NCBI RefSeq assembly: GCF_023284025.1
Contig: NZ_JAKIKR010000008.1
Location: 55,434 to 119,433, forward strand
Source of the DNA: Shewanella abyssi
Lineage (GTDB): Bacteria; Pseudomonadota; Gammaproteobacteria; Enterobacterales; Shewanellaceae
Direction: 5' to 3'
Length of the DNA stretch: 64,000 bases
Positions 56,940-64,000 of the stretch are shown here, piece by piece. The position numbers and the translations under genes are program-made. The notes under the pieces were generated by a model that saw only the letters and a list, made by a program, of their open reading frames with translations, was not told the DNA's origin and ran no database searches. Each line of letters starts with the position of its first letter. The stretch's first letter is position 1.

Positions 56940-57719
56940 CTACTCTTTCGCCAATGCCTCACCCAGCGGTTCAAAATACTCTATCAAGGCTTTAAAAATG
57001 TGCTGTCGATGCTCAATGCTTGGGTAACCACCCGCATCAAAAAGTGCTGACTTTAATGTTTCATCCACCAGATACGGGTTACTAATATCGTCATAGGATT
57101 CGATACAAGACTCGAAAGCGCGCGCCATTAATTCGGTCGGCTTGGAAAAATATTGCGTACCATGTTGCTTATCGAGCGCAATAGCGCGGCTAACATACTC
57201 ATGTCCATCTTCACCATTATCACTGAGCATACTCACTTCAAACACGCGCTCTAGGCGCAGGTTTAGCGGATGAGCAATAGGTTTAACGTCTGCTATCCAA
57301 CTATGGCTGGCAAAAGAGATCCTGTTCGGTGAAGTATGAAACGATTTTGGGGCGATATAGTGATCAAATGCGTGCCAAAACTCATGGGCAAGCGCCCCTG
57401 CTCCCGCATTTTTAGCCAATGCCAGTTCGCGTCTATCTGGCGCATAATGCGCCTGCACTCCTTTTTGTCCACCACTACCAAATGCCAAATTGAGTGTCTG
57501 TCTAAGCCCCAGTGCTTTAGGTGGCAGCTTTAAGATAAAAGCCAGATCTGCAAGAGAGTCAAAAATCAAGTTGGCCGCTTTATCTCGCTCAGCATTTTCG
57601 ACCCACTTACCTAAGCGGATATGCCCTAAGCCAAACACCTCTTTGACATCAACAAAACTGACTTGCTCGTCAAAACGGTAATCTGGACCAATGCGGCTGT
57701 AATTGCGGCTTTTTAACAC
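56940..57719 (-). CDS. CLCA_X-family protein with an HExxH motif
   Basis: A 259-residue cytoplasmic protein. The region GAGALAHEFWHAFDHYIAPKSF (about 119-140) has an HEFWH motif like that of zinc metallopeptidases. I recall similar proteins being named CLCA_X family or LPD1-domain proteins in marine gammaproteobacteria; function unproved. The start is GTG 57719 (LKSRNYSRIGPDYRF follows) with a weak AGAG upstream. It is on the minus strand between pyrC/DUF3718 and ppiC. Confidence 0.62.
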   Translation of the reverse strand: MLKSRNYSRIGPDYRFDEQVSFVDVKEVFGLGHIRLGKWVENAERDKAANLIFDSLADLAFILKLPPKALGLRQTLNLAFGSGGQKGVQAHYAPDRRELALAKNAGAGALAHEFWHAFDHYIAPKSFHTSPNRISFASHSWIADVKPIAHPLNLRLERVFEVSMLSDNGEDGHEYVSRAIALDKQHGTQYFSKPTELMARAFESCIESYDDISNPYLVDETLKSALFDAGGYPSIEHRQHIFKALIEYFEPLGEALAKE

Positions 57720-57884
57720 TAATAATCTCTACTTTTTAACAGGCGCTCTAAATTCAACGTCTAGTATAAAACGATATCGCCGTGCCTATACCAATTATGT
57801 ATCAACTTATCATCCGCCCTAGCCTAGCCTTTAGATTAAACGTTATAATCAGCCTATTAATTTCATCATGACATAGGCCTAAAC

Positions 57885-58163
57885 ATGGCAAAAACGGCAG
57901 CTGCACTGCACATTTTGGTTAAGCACAAAGAGCTTGCTGAAGATATTATTAAGCAATTGAACAAAGGCGTTAAATTTGACGTGCTTGCTAAGAAGCACTC
58001 AAGCTGTCCGTCGGGCAAAAAAGGCGGTAGTTTAGGCGAGTTTAAAAGAGGTCAAATGGTGCCGCAATTCGATAAAGTCTGCTTCAGCGGCGAATTGATC
58101 ACCCCGCATCTAGTGAAAACTAAATTCGGCTGGCATGTGATTAAGGTGCTTTACAGGACATAA
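57885..58163 (+). CDS. ppiC: parvulin peptidyl-prolyl isomerase C
   Basis: A 92-residue cytoplasmic parvulin (E. coli PpiC 93). The single domain has [17 protein letters not shown] (catalytic His region), [25 protein letters not shown] and [12 protein letters not shown] (second His). No signal peptide. It ends the recognised core genes; the accessory region starts downstream. Confidence 0.95.
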   Translation: MAKTAAALHILVKHKELAEDIIKQLNKGVKFDVLAKKHSSCPSGKKGGSLGEFKRGQMVPQFDKVCFSGELITPHLVKTKFGWHVIKVLYRT

Positions 58164-58285
58164 TGAACACGCCCTCTCATTCTAACTTTGATGAAAGGGC
58201 GAATAAACTTTCTACAAGAAAAAATGTATCATTTATCATTAAAATCTGTCATCAGAAGTCTCGATTTGAGCACCTTGAAGTGGAG

Positions 58286-59299
58286 TTATAAGTGGTTTAA
58301 ATCGACTTTCAAGCCAGCTTGTTTCATTTCTTTAGCTAAATCGAATCTCCAAGCTCCAGCATAAGGGATATAGACAACACCACCAATATCACCCTGAATC
58401 TCAACATCATCTTTAACTAAAGCTGCAACGTTCTCACGACCTAGCAAACCAATGAAATAACCATGTTCAAAAACTACATTTTGTCTTGCTCTTTTATTTA
58501 GTTCACCAGTGCCACTTTTGCGTCCTTCATCACAAGCTGTATACAGAATAATGGCATATTTAACTTTGCTATTTTGTTCTAGCTTTTCAATAATCGTTTT
58601 GCCACCACTATGTTGATCTTTAAGAATAATAGGATCTAAATCGAGTCTACGGATTAAGTTCTCTGTTTCAGACAATAAGTGTTCATCATGACCATGAACG
58701 ATAAAGACCTTTTCTTTGCTTGGTGCTGAAGTATTTGTCATGGGCTGGTTTTGTGTTGTAGTAGCTGTTCGTTTATGTAGATCCCAAGCCGATGGTGTTT
58801 CCGTCGCTGAAGGCTGTGCCTGTTTTGTTGGTGTATATAACGTTCTTGATTGTGCAGTCTGTGCTTGTCTTGGGGCTATATATACCCCTTTTTGCCCTCT
58901 ATTGAAAGGGTTCACAGATTGTTGAGTTTGGGGAGGTACAGCAACCCCCGTTGAATTAATGAGCCTGCTCGCTACTTCAAGCGCACTTAGGCGTAAATTA
59001 TAAAGTTTTTCGCCTGCTTTATGTGAACAATTGCGTATTTCAAGATCAGTATCATTTTCATCAATTAGTCCAAGTATCACTTGACCAATGAACTCATCAT
59101 CCTGCTGATTAAATAGAGAACGAAGCCTCTTTGCTTTTGAGCCGCCCATATCACTATACTTGTCATTGTAAATTTCAATATCAATATCAAATTGTTCAAA
59201 GAAATCAGCAAAAGTACGATTACTATAATGGAGCACATAACCTGTATCCATTTCGAAATATGTTTCTATTACTCGTTGGTCTTTTACATCTAGTGGCAT
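58286..59299 (-). CDS. TIR-like (Cap12/Pycsar-type) putative anti-phage effector
   Basis: A 337-residue cytoplasmic protein; the ATG 59299 has GGAG six bases upstream and is preferred to ATG 59311. The C-terminal domain (about 196-337) is the TIR-like family once called predicted nucleotide-binding (PF10137): KVFIVHGHDEHLL, SGGKTIIEKLEQ, ILYTACDEGR and ARQNVVFEHGYFIGLLGR with the probable catalytic Glu. Such domains cut NAD+ in CBASS and Pycsar defence. The N-terminal domain (about 5-115; MDTGYVLHYSNRTFADFF) resembles AbiJ-type abortive-infection N-termini as I recall them, and a long Ser/Thr/Gln-rich linker (about 120-195) joins them. No cyclase or partner gene is adjacent. Confidence 0.78.
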   Translation of the reverse strand: MPLDVKDQRVIETYFEMDTGYVLHYSNRTFADFFEQFDIDIEIYNDKYSDMGGSKAKRLRSLFNQQDDEFIGQVILGLIDENDTDLEIRNCSHKAGEKLYNLRLSALEVASRLINSTGVAVPPQTQQSVNPFNRGQKGVYIAPRQAQTAQSRTLYTPTKQAQPSATETPSAWDLHKRTATTTQNQPMTNTSAPSKEKVFIVHGHDEHLLSETENLIRRLDLDPIILKDQHSGGKTIIEKLEQNSKVKYAIILYTACDEGRKSGTGELNKRARQNVVFEHGYFIGLLGRENVAALVKDDVEIQGDIGGVVYIPYAGAWRFDLAKEMKQAGLKVDLNHL

Positions 59300-59715
59300 G
59301 TGATACTCCATTGAAAGCTATACTTAATGTATGGTCAAGGAGTATCAACATCAAGTGCTTACTTGAAAAACAACGAGTTGGTTCGCATTTGATTTTATTA
59401 AACGTGAAATAAAACTAAGATTTTGTATCGGACTTAGGTTCTAGGTTCCGCAAAAACGCCGTTGTTTCTTTATTGAATCAAGGGCGTTTTTTATTTTCAG
59501 TTAACCAGATTTTGAAGGGGCGGAAACTTAGCCTTGCATTTCAAGTCTGTAAATCAAATACTTAACTCCAAGCCTGTTATAACTCAGTGTAATTATATTC
59601 ACCGCAGATAGTTACCACGACTTTTATCTGAAGTTAACTCGCTTATGCCCATTCCTATTTAGTCTACATATTGAAGCTATCAAGCTGAGCATTCTTATTT
59701 ATAAAAAGAAAGGTT

Positions 59716-59751
59716 GTGGTGCTTCGCCCATTCTTGTAATCAAGAGTAGAG
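59716..59751. repeat. 36-base direct repeat, copy 1
   Basis: Begins GTGGTGCTTCGCCCATTC and ends AAGAGTAGAG. An exact copy lies 439 bases downstream. See copy 2. Confidence 0.85.
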
Positions 59752-60154
59752 GCTTATCTAATTTAAAAGCTCTTATTGGTAACTCAAATGCTGAGAGTTT
59801 GCGCTTTTATAACCCAGTGTAGGTGCGTCCGTGGCCATCCATGATCTGGTGATAGATAACAACGTTATCAAGCTTACGAGCGAGAGGCATGGATGCCGAA
59901 CTGGCTTTTTAGCATGGATGCAATTTGTCATGGTCGAGCTTCCAGGACCAATTCTGTTCCATACAGAATTTGGCATTTCCTCCGTCCTTGGAGGTCAGAC
60001 GGACTTGCAGCGTGTCACGGACGTATCTGCACATACGTCGACCGCAGGTCATTGGAACCACTTCTGGCTGAAGATAGCTCACATCTGCCCCAAAACGGTT
60101 TAGCTCTATCAGCTATTGTTTTTCCAAATCCAAATCGAAGTCAAAGTCAAAGTC

Positions 60155-60190
60155 GTGGTGCTTCGCCCATTCTTGTAATCAAGAGTAGAG
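60155..60190. repeat. 36-base direct repeat, copy 2
   Basis: Identical to 59716-59751 over all 36 bases. The two copies bracket about 400 bases of palindrome-rich DNA. Just before copy 2 lies a short tandem tract (GAAGTCAAAGTCAAAGTC). The pair may mark insertion or recombination of a mobile repeat. Confidence 0.85.
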
Positions 60191-60487
60191 CCAAGGGGGA
60201 AAGCACTTAATCATTTTCTGCCATTAAACATCAGCAGACTAAAATATTCGTTGTGAATAAATCCCATTAACAGCATCTAACAGATGCTACTTGTTTGCGC
60301 GGCAGCAGACCCTGTATTTAATTAATTGATCATTTTAGTTGTGATATCGAGGCGCTAATCTAAACTGACTCTGCGAGTTTAAAGGAATAGACGAAGCTTT
60401 CTCTAGTGACTGAGAAGATGCAGCAATCTATGCAATGTATCGCACTTAGACAAACATTAGTGAATACAATCAAGGAGAACAATTCAT

Positions 60488-60931
60488 ATGTCTTTAACAC
60501 ACACAAGATCCCTAGCATTTAGCGCAACGCAAGATTCACAGTCAAAACCTAATACATCTTTTATGTGGAATGTGTCTACGAAAACCGATGGTTCCCTCAA
60601 GGTTGAGGTCAATTTTGGGGTAGATGAAGATGTTTCTGGATCAGGAAGGAAAAGCGACAGTATTACTATCGGGATCACAAAAGACAGTGAGGATCCCGTT
60701 TCAATAAGTGGTGGTACAGCAAAGGGTGATGTCAAAATATCTGGGTATGTGCAGGCAATATGGGGTGGTTCTAGTTCCTGGATTGTTTTATTCACTAATG
60801 GTTCAGAAAGTAAGTCTTCTGATGGACACATGCTTAGAGGTGGTTTTGTTAATATTTATCAGTGTCTTGCTAGTGGGACAAGTGACGCCGTTAACGGGAT
60901 AATCGTTGGAGCAAGTATTCCTTCATTATAA
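60488..60931 (+). CDS. orphan protein of unknown function
   Basis: A 147-residue protein with AAGGAG eight bases before the ATG, so it looks expressed. No signal peptide, no membrane segment. The sequence is Ser/Gly/Thr-rich with beta-strand periodicity (SLKVEVNFGVDEDV, DVKISGYVQAIWGGSSSWIVLFT, GGFVNIYQCLAS), suggesting a beta-sandwich, perhaps lectin- or toxin-like. I recognise no family. It is isolated in the accessory region, on the opposite strand to the efflux cluster, and its stop overlaps the end of a decayed fragment. Confidence 0.55.
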   Translation: MSLTHTRSLAFSATQDSQSKPNTSFMWNVSTKTDGSLKVEVNFGVDEDVSGSGRKSDSITIGITKDSEDPVSISGGTAKGDVKISGYVQAIWGGSSSWIVLFTNGSESKSSDGHMLRGGFVNIYQCLASGTSDAVNGIIVGASIPSL

Positions 60932-61051
60932 AATTGGTTCCCATATGCCCAACACCACTCTACCTCCCATATCCGCACAGGTCTGTATGGCGGCAAGAGG
61001 TAGAGCGGTGCTGGGATCTTCGATGGTGACATTCTTATCGTTGTTCGCCAT
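60926..61051 (-). pseudogene. short fragment of unknown parent
   Basis: A 41-residue minus-strand frame MANNDKNVTIEDPSTALPLA...TCADMGGRVVLGIW with protein-like composition, closed upstream by an in-frame stop. The pattern (strand, linker, helix with Cys, ADMGG strand) vaguely recalls DsrE-type small proteins; I cannot identify it. It lies 17 bases downstream of the truncated racemase-like gene in a different frame and is most likely a relic joined to it by a deletion. Confidence 0.4.
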
Positions 61052-61067
61052 GAGTATGACAAATTAT

Positions 61068-61301
61068 CTATCGTGGGAGGATTTTCTCGTCCATTTCTCC
61101 ACCGCCACGCATAGCAGAGAAAAAGGTGCGATTACCGTGAATGGATATCTTGTCCATAGCCATCGCTGCTAACTCGGCTTTAGGGCCAACGTCAGCATGT
61201 GGTACAACAACCCCTAAACGTATGGCCCTGCTCCAACCATCAGGCTTAAAAAGATTTTTCACATTTTTTGAACAGCTGGGCATACTCATTAACTCATTCA
61301 T
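61068..61301 (-). pseudogene. truncated Asp/Glu-racemase (maleate isomerase)-like gene
   Basis: The 77 residues contain AIRLGVVVPHADVGPKAEL and ISIHGNRTFFSAMRGGGEMDEKI, which match the N-terminus of an Asp/Glu racemase/maleate cis-trans isomerase-like family (normally about 240 residues) as I remember it. Both catalytic Cys positions of the full family lie beyond the truncation, so the fragment should be inactive. Its ATG overlaps the deaminase stop (TAATG), so the two were once translationally coupled. A deletion at about 61075 probably removed the rest. Confidence 0.55.
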
Positions 61302-61768
61302 TAGAAGTTCCTTTTTCTTTGGAATAGTTTGAAGGGTTCAAGTGCCCCTGCGGTAGCAAATTTACTCATATGCATTGGCCACTGCTGTGGAAATCCAGCC
61401 AACATTTTGTAGGTTGCACGGTAGTCGAATCCTGATTCTGCAGCTTCGTTACTATCGGCAGCAAACACGACTTCGGTGATACCAGCATATAGCGCATTGA
61501 GGTAGCACATGCCGCAGGGCTCTCCCGAGGCTAGAAGTGTCATTCCACGGAGGTTAGAGGAGTTAACATTACGACATGCATCTCGTATCGCCTCAACCTC
61601 CGCATGCGCTGTTGGATCATTATTTTCCATAACGCGGTTGACACCTCGACCTAGGATATGACCCTTATCATCGACGACGAAAGAGGTAAATGGTATGCCT
61701 CCTTGGTGAACGTGCTCTGTAGAATAGGTCACCACTTCTTGCATGAGTTGTTCGATATTGGTGGGCAT
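61301..61768 (-). CDS. nucleoside deaminase-family protein
   Basis: A 155-residue zinc deaminase (guanine/cytosine/adenosine deaminase-like, GuaD/TadA type). The zinc ligands are in TAHAEVEAIRDA (His-Ala-Glu, with catalytic Glu) and GEPCGMCYLNALYAG (Cys-x-x-Cys, about 84-92). Substrate undetermined: free guanine, another base or a pterin are possible. It lies in the minus-strand cluster after the SMR genes with a palindrome in between, and is translationally coupled to the racemase fragment. Confidence 0.85.
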   Translation of the reverse strand: MPTNIEQLMQEVVTYSTEHVHQGGIPFTSFVVDDKGHILGRGVNRVMENNDPTAHAEVEAIRDACRNVNSSNLRGMTLLASGEPCGMCYLNALYAGITEVVFAADSNEAAESGFDYRATYKMLAGFPQQWPMHMSKFATAGALEPFKLFQRKRNF

Positions 61769-61797
61769 AAGTCCCTCCTAAAGTTTCTATTTTGGCC

Positions 61798-61833
61798 AGT
61801 GTCTAACGCCACTTATAAGTGGCGTTAGACACT
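61798..61833. repeat. perfect 36-bp palindrome
   Basis: AGTGTCTAACGCCACTTA is followed immediately by its exact reverse complement, without a loop base, between the SMR gene (stop 61871) and the deaminase gene (start 61768). The outer parts GTCTAAC and GTTAGAC fit the R'' and R' patterns of integron attC sites, but a true attC is longer and has unpaired bases. No U tract follows on either strand, so it is not a standard terminator. Confidence 0.8.
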
Positions 61834-61870
61834 AGCCGCTTGCTATTGTTATCTGCTTAGTTCTATAGGT

Positions 61871-62263
61871 TTAGCTTGATGTTAAGCCCTGTTCGCTCGT
61901 TGGTATATTCTCGATACTCGCCAGCTTTAACCAGATCACCCCGACAATGATGACTCCCAACCAAAAGACCTGCAGCAGGGTTAAAGTCTGCTCAAAAATG
62001 ATGCTGCCAAATGCAGCTGAGCCAATGGCGCCTATCCCTGCCCATACGGCATAACCTATTCCGACATTGATTGTTTTCAGCGCGACGCTGAGGGCATACA
62101 AAGTGAGTAGAAAGAACACAATGGCTGAGACTGACCAACTGAGAACGCTAAACGCCTCACTACCTGCCACACTGAGCGCATAACCAATTTCAAAAACACC
62201 TGCGAGTAACAACATTACCCATGCATTCCTTGTGCTCTTAACTCTTTCTAATTCATTCATCAT
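61871..62263 (-). CDS. SMR-family efflux subunit (EmrE/SugE type), copy A
   Basis: A 130-residue four-helix drug/metabolite transporter. The catalytic Glu is in AGVFEIGYALS (about residue 26); VGIGYAVWAGIGAIGSA is the GG-type loop and helix 3 motif. An N-terminal extension MMNELERVKSTRN precedes the first helix. It lies 56 bases downstream of a second SMR gene, as in paired SMR pumps (EbrAB, YkkCD) that form heterodimers exporting quaternary ammonium or guanidinium-type compounds. Confidence 0.87.
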   Translation of the reverse strand: MMNELERVKSTRNAWVMLLLAGVFEIGYALSVAGSEAFSVLSWSVSAIVFFLLTLYALSVALKTINVGIGYAVWAGIGAIGSAAFGSIIFEQTLTLLQVFWLGVIIVGVIWLKLASIENIPTSEQGLTSS

Positions 62264-62319
62264 TACTTTTCCTTTATGTTTATATTTAAATCTTTAATGA
62301 GATATGCTTCAGTGGCTAG

Positions 62320-62643
62320 CTAGGCTGCACCGCTGAGCCTGAGGCCGATAACGCCCCCAATAACAAGTGCTATTCCAGAGAACTTTTTCCAATTTAGTTT
62401 CTCCCCAAAAAACACGACTCCCATAATGACGATCCCTACCCCGGCAGCGGAGGTCCAGATCGAATAGCCCACACCGACGTCAAACGTGAGCAGAGCGAGA
62501 CTTAAGAAATAGGTCGCTATTGCACCACTCAATAATGTGGCGGCAGTCCACCCTGGTCGGGTAAACCCTTTCGCATTTCCTGCAGAAATAGCAACTGTCA
62601 CTTCGAAAACTACTGCGATGCTAAGGTATATCCAGCTAAGCAT
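62320..62643 (-). CDS. SMR-family efflux subunit, copy B
   Basis: A 107-residue four-helix SMR protein with the catalytic Glu in AVVFEVTVAIS (about 14) and VGVGYSIWTSAAGVGIVIMG in helix 3. It pairs with the SMR gene at 61871 downstream, probably as a heterodimer. 50 bases after the DsbA-like gene. Confidence 0.87.
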   Translation of the reverse strand: MLSWIYLSIAVVFEVTVAISAGNAKGFTRPGWTAATLLSGAIATYFLSLALLTFDVGVGYSIWTSAAGVGIVIMGVVFFGEKLNWKKFSGIALVIGGVIGLRLSGAA

Positions 62644-62692
62644 ATGTATTACTCCAATTAATTTTTTATGATTGATTATCTGATCAGGGTGA

Positions 62693-63349
62693 TCAGGGTG
62701 TGATTTTTTGCCCTTCTTTCTTCAACAAGAAATTATTGCGTTTGGTATTACTTTCTGTTTGCTCAAGTGCGTCGATGGCGTTTAACAGTTCAGACGGAGT
62801 AGGCACGCCAGTAAAGGTTTTCTGACCGACAACAATTGTCGGTACTGACGAGATTTGTGCATCTTCAACAGCATGGCGTTGGGCTTTAAGATGAGAAGCG
62901 CTATAGATCCCCTCTTCTAGCGCGCTTAGAACGGCATTTCGTTCAAGGCCAATGTCAGCAGCTAAATCCGCCAATATTTCAGGATCACCAATGTCCTTTT
63001 CTTTTTGGAAAAATGCCTTCATTACACTCATCGTAAAAGCATGTCCTAGCCCCTGTTCTTCAGCCATAGCAAATACCTGAAAAGCCTTGTCAGTTCTAGG
63101 CTGAGGAGATATGTTGGGCAACTTAATCGGCACCCCTAGTCTTGCTGCCATCGGGTATACCGAGCTTTGCCAAATATCAGGTAGATATGAGTCTTCCATG
63201 CGGAGGGTGGGCACTGGGTGAGGGCGTAGTTCAAACGGTCGCCAGCGGATCGTTATCTCCTTATCCTTGATGACCTCTGCGATTACATGCTCTGCCAATA
63301 GGCAGTAAGGGCAGACGTAATCCGTGTAGATTGTTATTGTCTTATTCAT
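62693..63349 (-). CDS. DsbA-family (FrnE-like) thiol oxidoreductase
   Basis: A 218-residue thioredoxin-fold protein with an inserted helical domain, as in FrnE/HCCA isomerase relatives. The active site is YVCPYCLLAEHVI (CPYC, about residues 13-16), the cis-Pro lies in ISSVPTIVVGQKTF (about 168). No signal peptide, so cytoplasmic. FrnE in other bacteria supports oxidative stress tolerance and polyketide formation; here the partner is unclear. It follows the chimeric gene by 23 bases and probably shares its transcript. Confidence 0.87.
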   Translation of the reverse strand: MNKTITIYTDYVCPYCLLAEHVIAEVIKDKEITIRWRPFELRPHPVPTLRMEDSYLPDIWQSSVYPMAARLGVPIKLPNISPQPRTDKAFQVFAMAEEQGLGHAFTMSVMKAFFQKEKDIGDPEILADLAADIGLERNAVLSALEEGIYSASHLKAQRHAVEDAQISSVPTIVVGQKTFTGVPTPSELLNAIDALEQTESNTKRNNFLLKKEGQKITP

Positions 63350-63372
63350 CGTTATCTCCAGTAAACATGCTG

Positions 63373-63921
63373 TTAAGCGAGGTCTCTTTCTTTGAGGATC
63401 CGAGGGACTCTTCCTGCCTCGGTCACCATTTTGGAATGATAGGTATTGACGAGATTAATGATTTGCGAAAAACCTGGAGTAGTGAACGTTTCGGGGGTAT
63501 CAAGATAATTCATTACTCTTTTATCACTATAAGGCTGGGATATTGCGTTGGTATAGCCATCGAATTCTAGAGGTTCAAAACCGTAAAGTTGACACAATAA
63601 TTTATTGAATACCGGCGACACCTGTAGCCAAGTACCATCGATATTCACTTCGTTGTACCAATGGAGAAATACCTCCCCTCCGATGAGATCCCGTAGTCCT
63701 AGCGCCAACATTAGCGCAAGAGTGGGGACGGTTTTGTACGCTGTCACGGCTATGGGGGCATTTGATGGAAGAGAAAACCTAGCTAGCTCCTTATTGGTTT
63801 TATTGACTAAATCCCAAAGTTGGCGATACCTCCATTCATCTTTATCGGCTATCACCGCGATTTTTTCTGGACATTGAACTGCAGTATTGGCGAGTGCAGA
63901 AAACAGCTTAGGTAGTTTCAT
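63373..63921 (-). pseudogene. chimeric relic: AMP-binding enzyme N-terminus fused to transglutaminase-like C-terminus
   Basis: The frame is open for 182 residues. The ATG 63921 has GAGGA upstream. Residues about 10-74 (QCPEKIAVIADKDEWRYRQLWDLVN) match the start of an acyl-CoA/AMP-dependent synthetase. From about 75 (GLRDLIGGEVFLHWYNEVNI, SPVFNKLLCQLYG, PLEFDGYT) it matches the C-terminal half of a transglutaminase-like superfamily protein, keeping the probable catalytic His (about 87) but not the Cys, which lies upstream in normal members. The synthetase lacks its ATP and C-terminal domains. I take it as an in-frame deletion joining two genes at about 63700; a functional new protein is not excluded. 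Confidence 0.6.
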
Positions 63922-64000
63922 TATTTCCTCATCCATGTAAGAAGACACTCATTAGCTTTCGAATGAATATTATGTTTCTTTTAAAACATTGTCAATATGC

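Larger units (their letters stand above)
59312..60487. other. 1.2-kb non-coding region with repeats, no gene called
   Basis: Between the TIR gene and the 147-residue gene. It holds a hairpin-like AACGCC...GGCGTT with a T run (about 59450-59493), two copies of a 36-base direct repeat (59716-59751 and 60155-60190), three ATGGAT-centred palindromes (59833-59922), and a hexamer-like tract of AAATCC/AAGTCA units (60125-60154). Plus-strand frames at 59831-60103 and 59893-60210 span these repeats, lack ribosome sites and are rejected. Confidence 0.5.

Noticed and set aside
59831..60210. Two overlapping plus-strand reading frames of 90 and 105 residues
   Set aside because: They span palindromes and the 36-base repeat, have no ribosome site, and their translations do not look like proteins.
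60968..61332. Plus-strand frames overlapping the racemase relic (88 and 63 residues)
   Set aside because: They are antisense to sequence that matches a known family on the minus strand.
61798..61833. Integron cassette array in the SMR/deaminase cluster
   Set aside because: Only one site fits the R''/R' pattern, it is too short and fully paired, the other gaps lack attC-like sequence, and no integrase is in the window.

Overview
The window looks like chromosome of a marine gammaproteobacterium, most likely Shewanella. This rests on gene content and order recalled from that genus: lptD-surA-pdxA-rsmA-apaG-apaH, rplU-rpmA-obgE followed by a ThrE-type exporter pair and folA, divergent mdh/argR, an MSHA-like pilin, DUF3718 and DUF3144 proteins, and a pentaheme NrfB with NrfC and NrfD. 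No tRNA, rRNA, CRISPR array, transposase or integrase was recognised.

Layout. 1-5.5 kb: a PhoD-type phosphatase cut by the left edge, an M9-type (collagenase-like) lipoprotein, an endonuclease/exonuclease/phosphatase-fold enzyme and a DUF808 membrane protein. 5.8-13.3 kb: rpiA, 5-formyl-THF cyclo-ligase, ung, a type IV pilin followed by the decayed tail of a second pilin copy, DUF3144, a LysE exporter, a HlyD/DUF3302 pair and purT. 13.3-17.4 kb (minus strand): a D-2-hydroxyacid dehydrogenase, a small outer-membrane barrel, djlA and the muropeptide-recycling pair murU-amgK, divergent from lptD. 17.6-26.7 kb (plus strand): the lptD-surA-pdxA-rsmA-apaG-apaH run and a chemotaxis receptor. 27-31 kb (minus strand): DUF3718, folA, the split ThrE exporter, obgE, rpmA, rplU; then ispB, mdh and argR with an ARG box.

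34.5-45 kb: a cupin, a Dyp-type peroxidase, a complete Fe(III) ABC importer (binding protein with a good Fur box, permease, ATPase), a GST with ferredoxin-NADP reductase, a periplasmic histidine phosphatase, small hypothetical proteins and an Atm1-type ABC exporter. 45.7-53.7 kb: nrfBCD without nrfA, an unknown membrane-anchored protein, two LysR-like regulators (one with a cysteine-rich tail), an NADPH-dependent FMN-reductase-like gene divergent from a third LysR, and an unknown secreted protein. 54.3-58.2 kb: rsuA, pyrC, a second DUF3718 protein, a CLCA_X-type protein and ppiC.

58.2-64 kb is an accessory region. It holds a stand-alone TIR-like (Cap12/Pycsar-type) putative anti-phage effector, about 1.2 kb of repeat-bearing non-coding DNA, an orphan cytoplasmic protein, and a minus-strand cluster: a chimeric AMP-binding/transglutaminase relic, a DsbA/FrnE-type oxidoreductase, two SMR efflux subunits, a nucleoside deaminase, and a truncated Asp/Glu-racemase-like gene. 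A perfect 36-bp palindrome sits inside that cluster. The best candidates for something new are here: the TIR protein with its N-terminal domain, the chimera, the palindrome and the decayed fragments. I do not see a complete new multi-gene system that I could defend from sequence alone.
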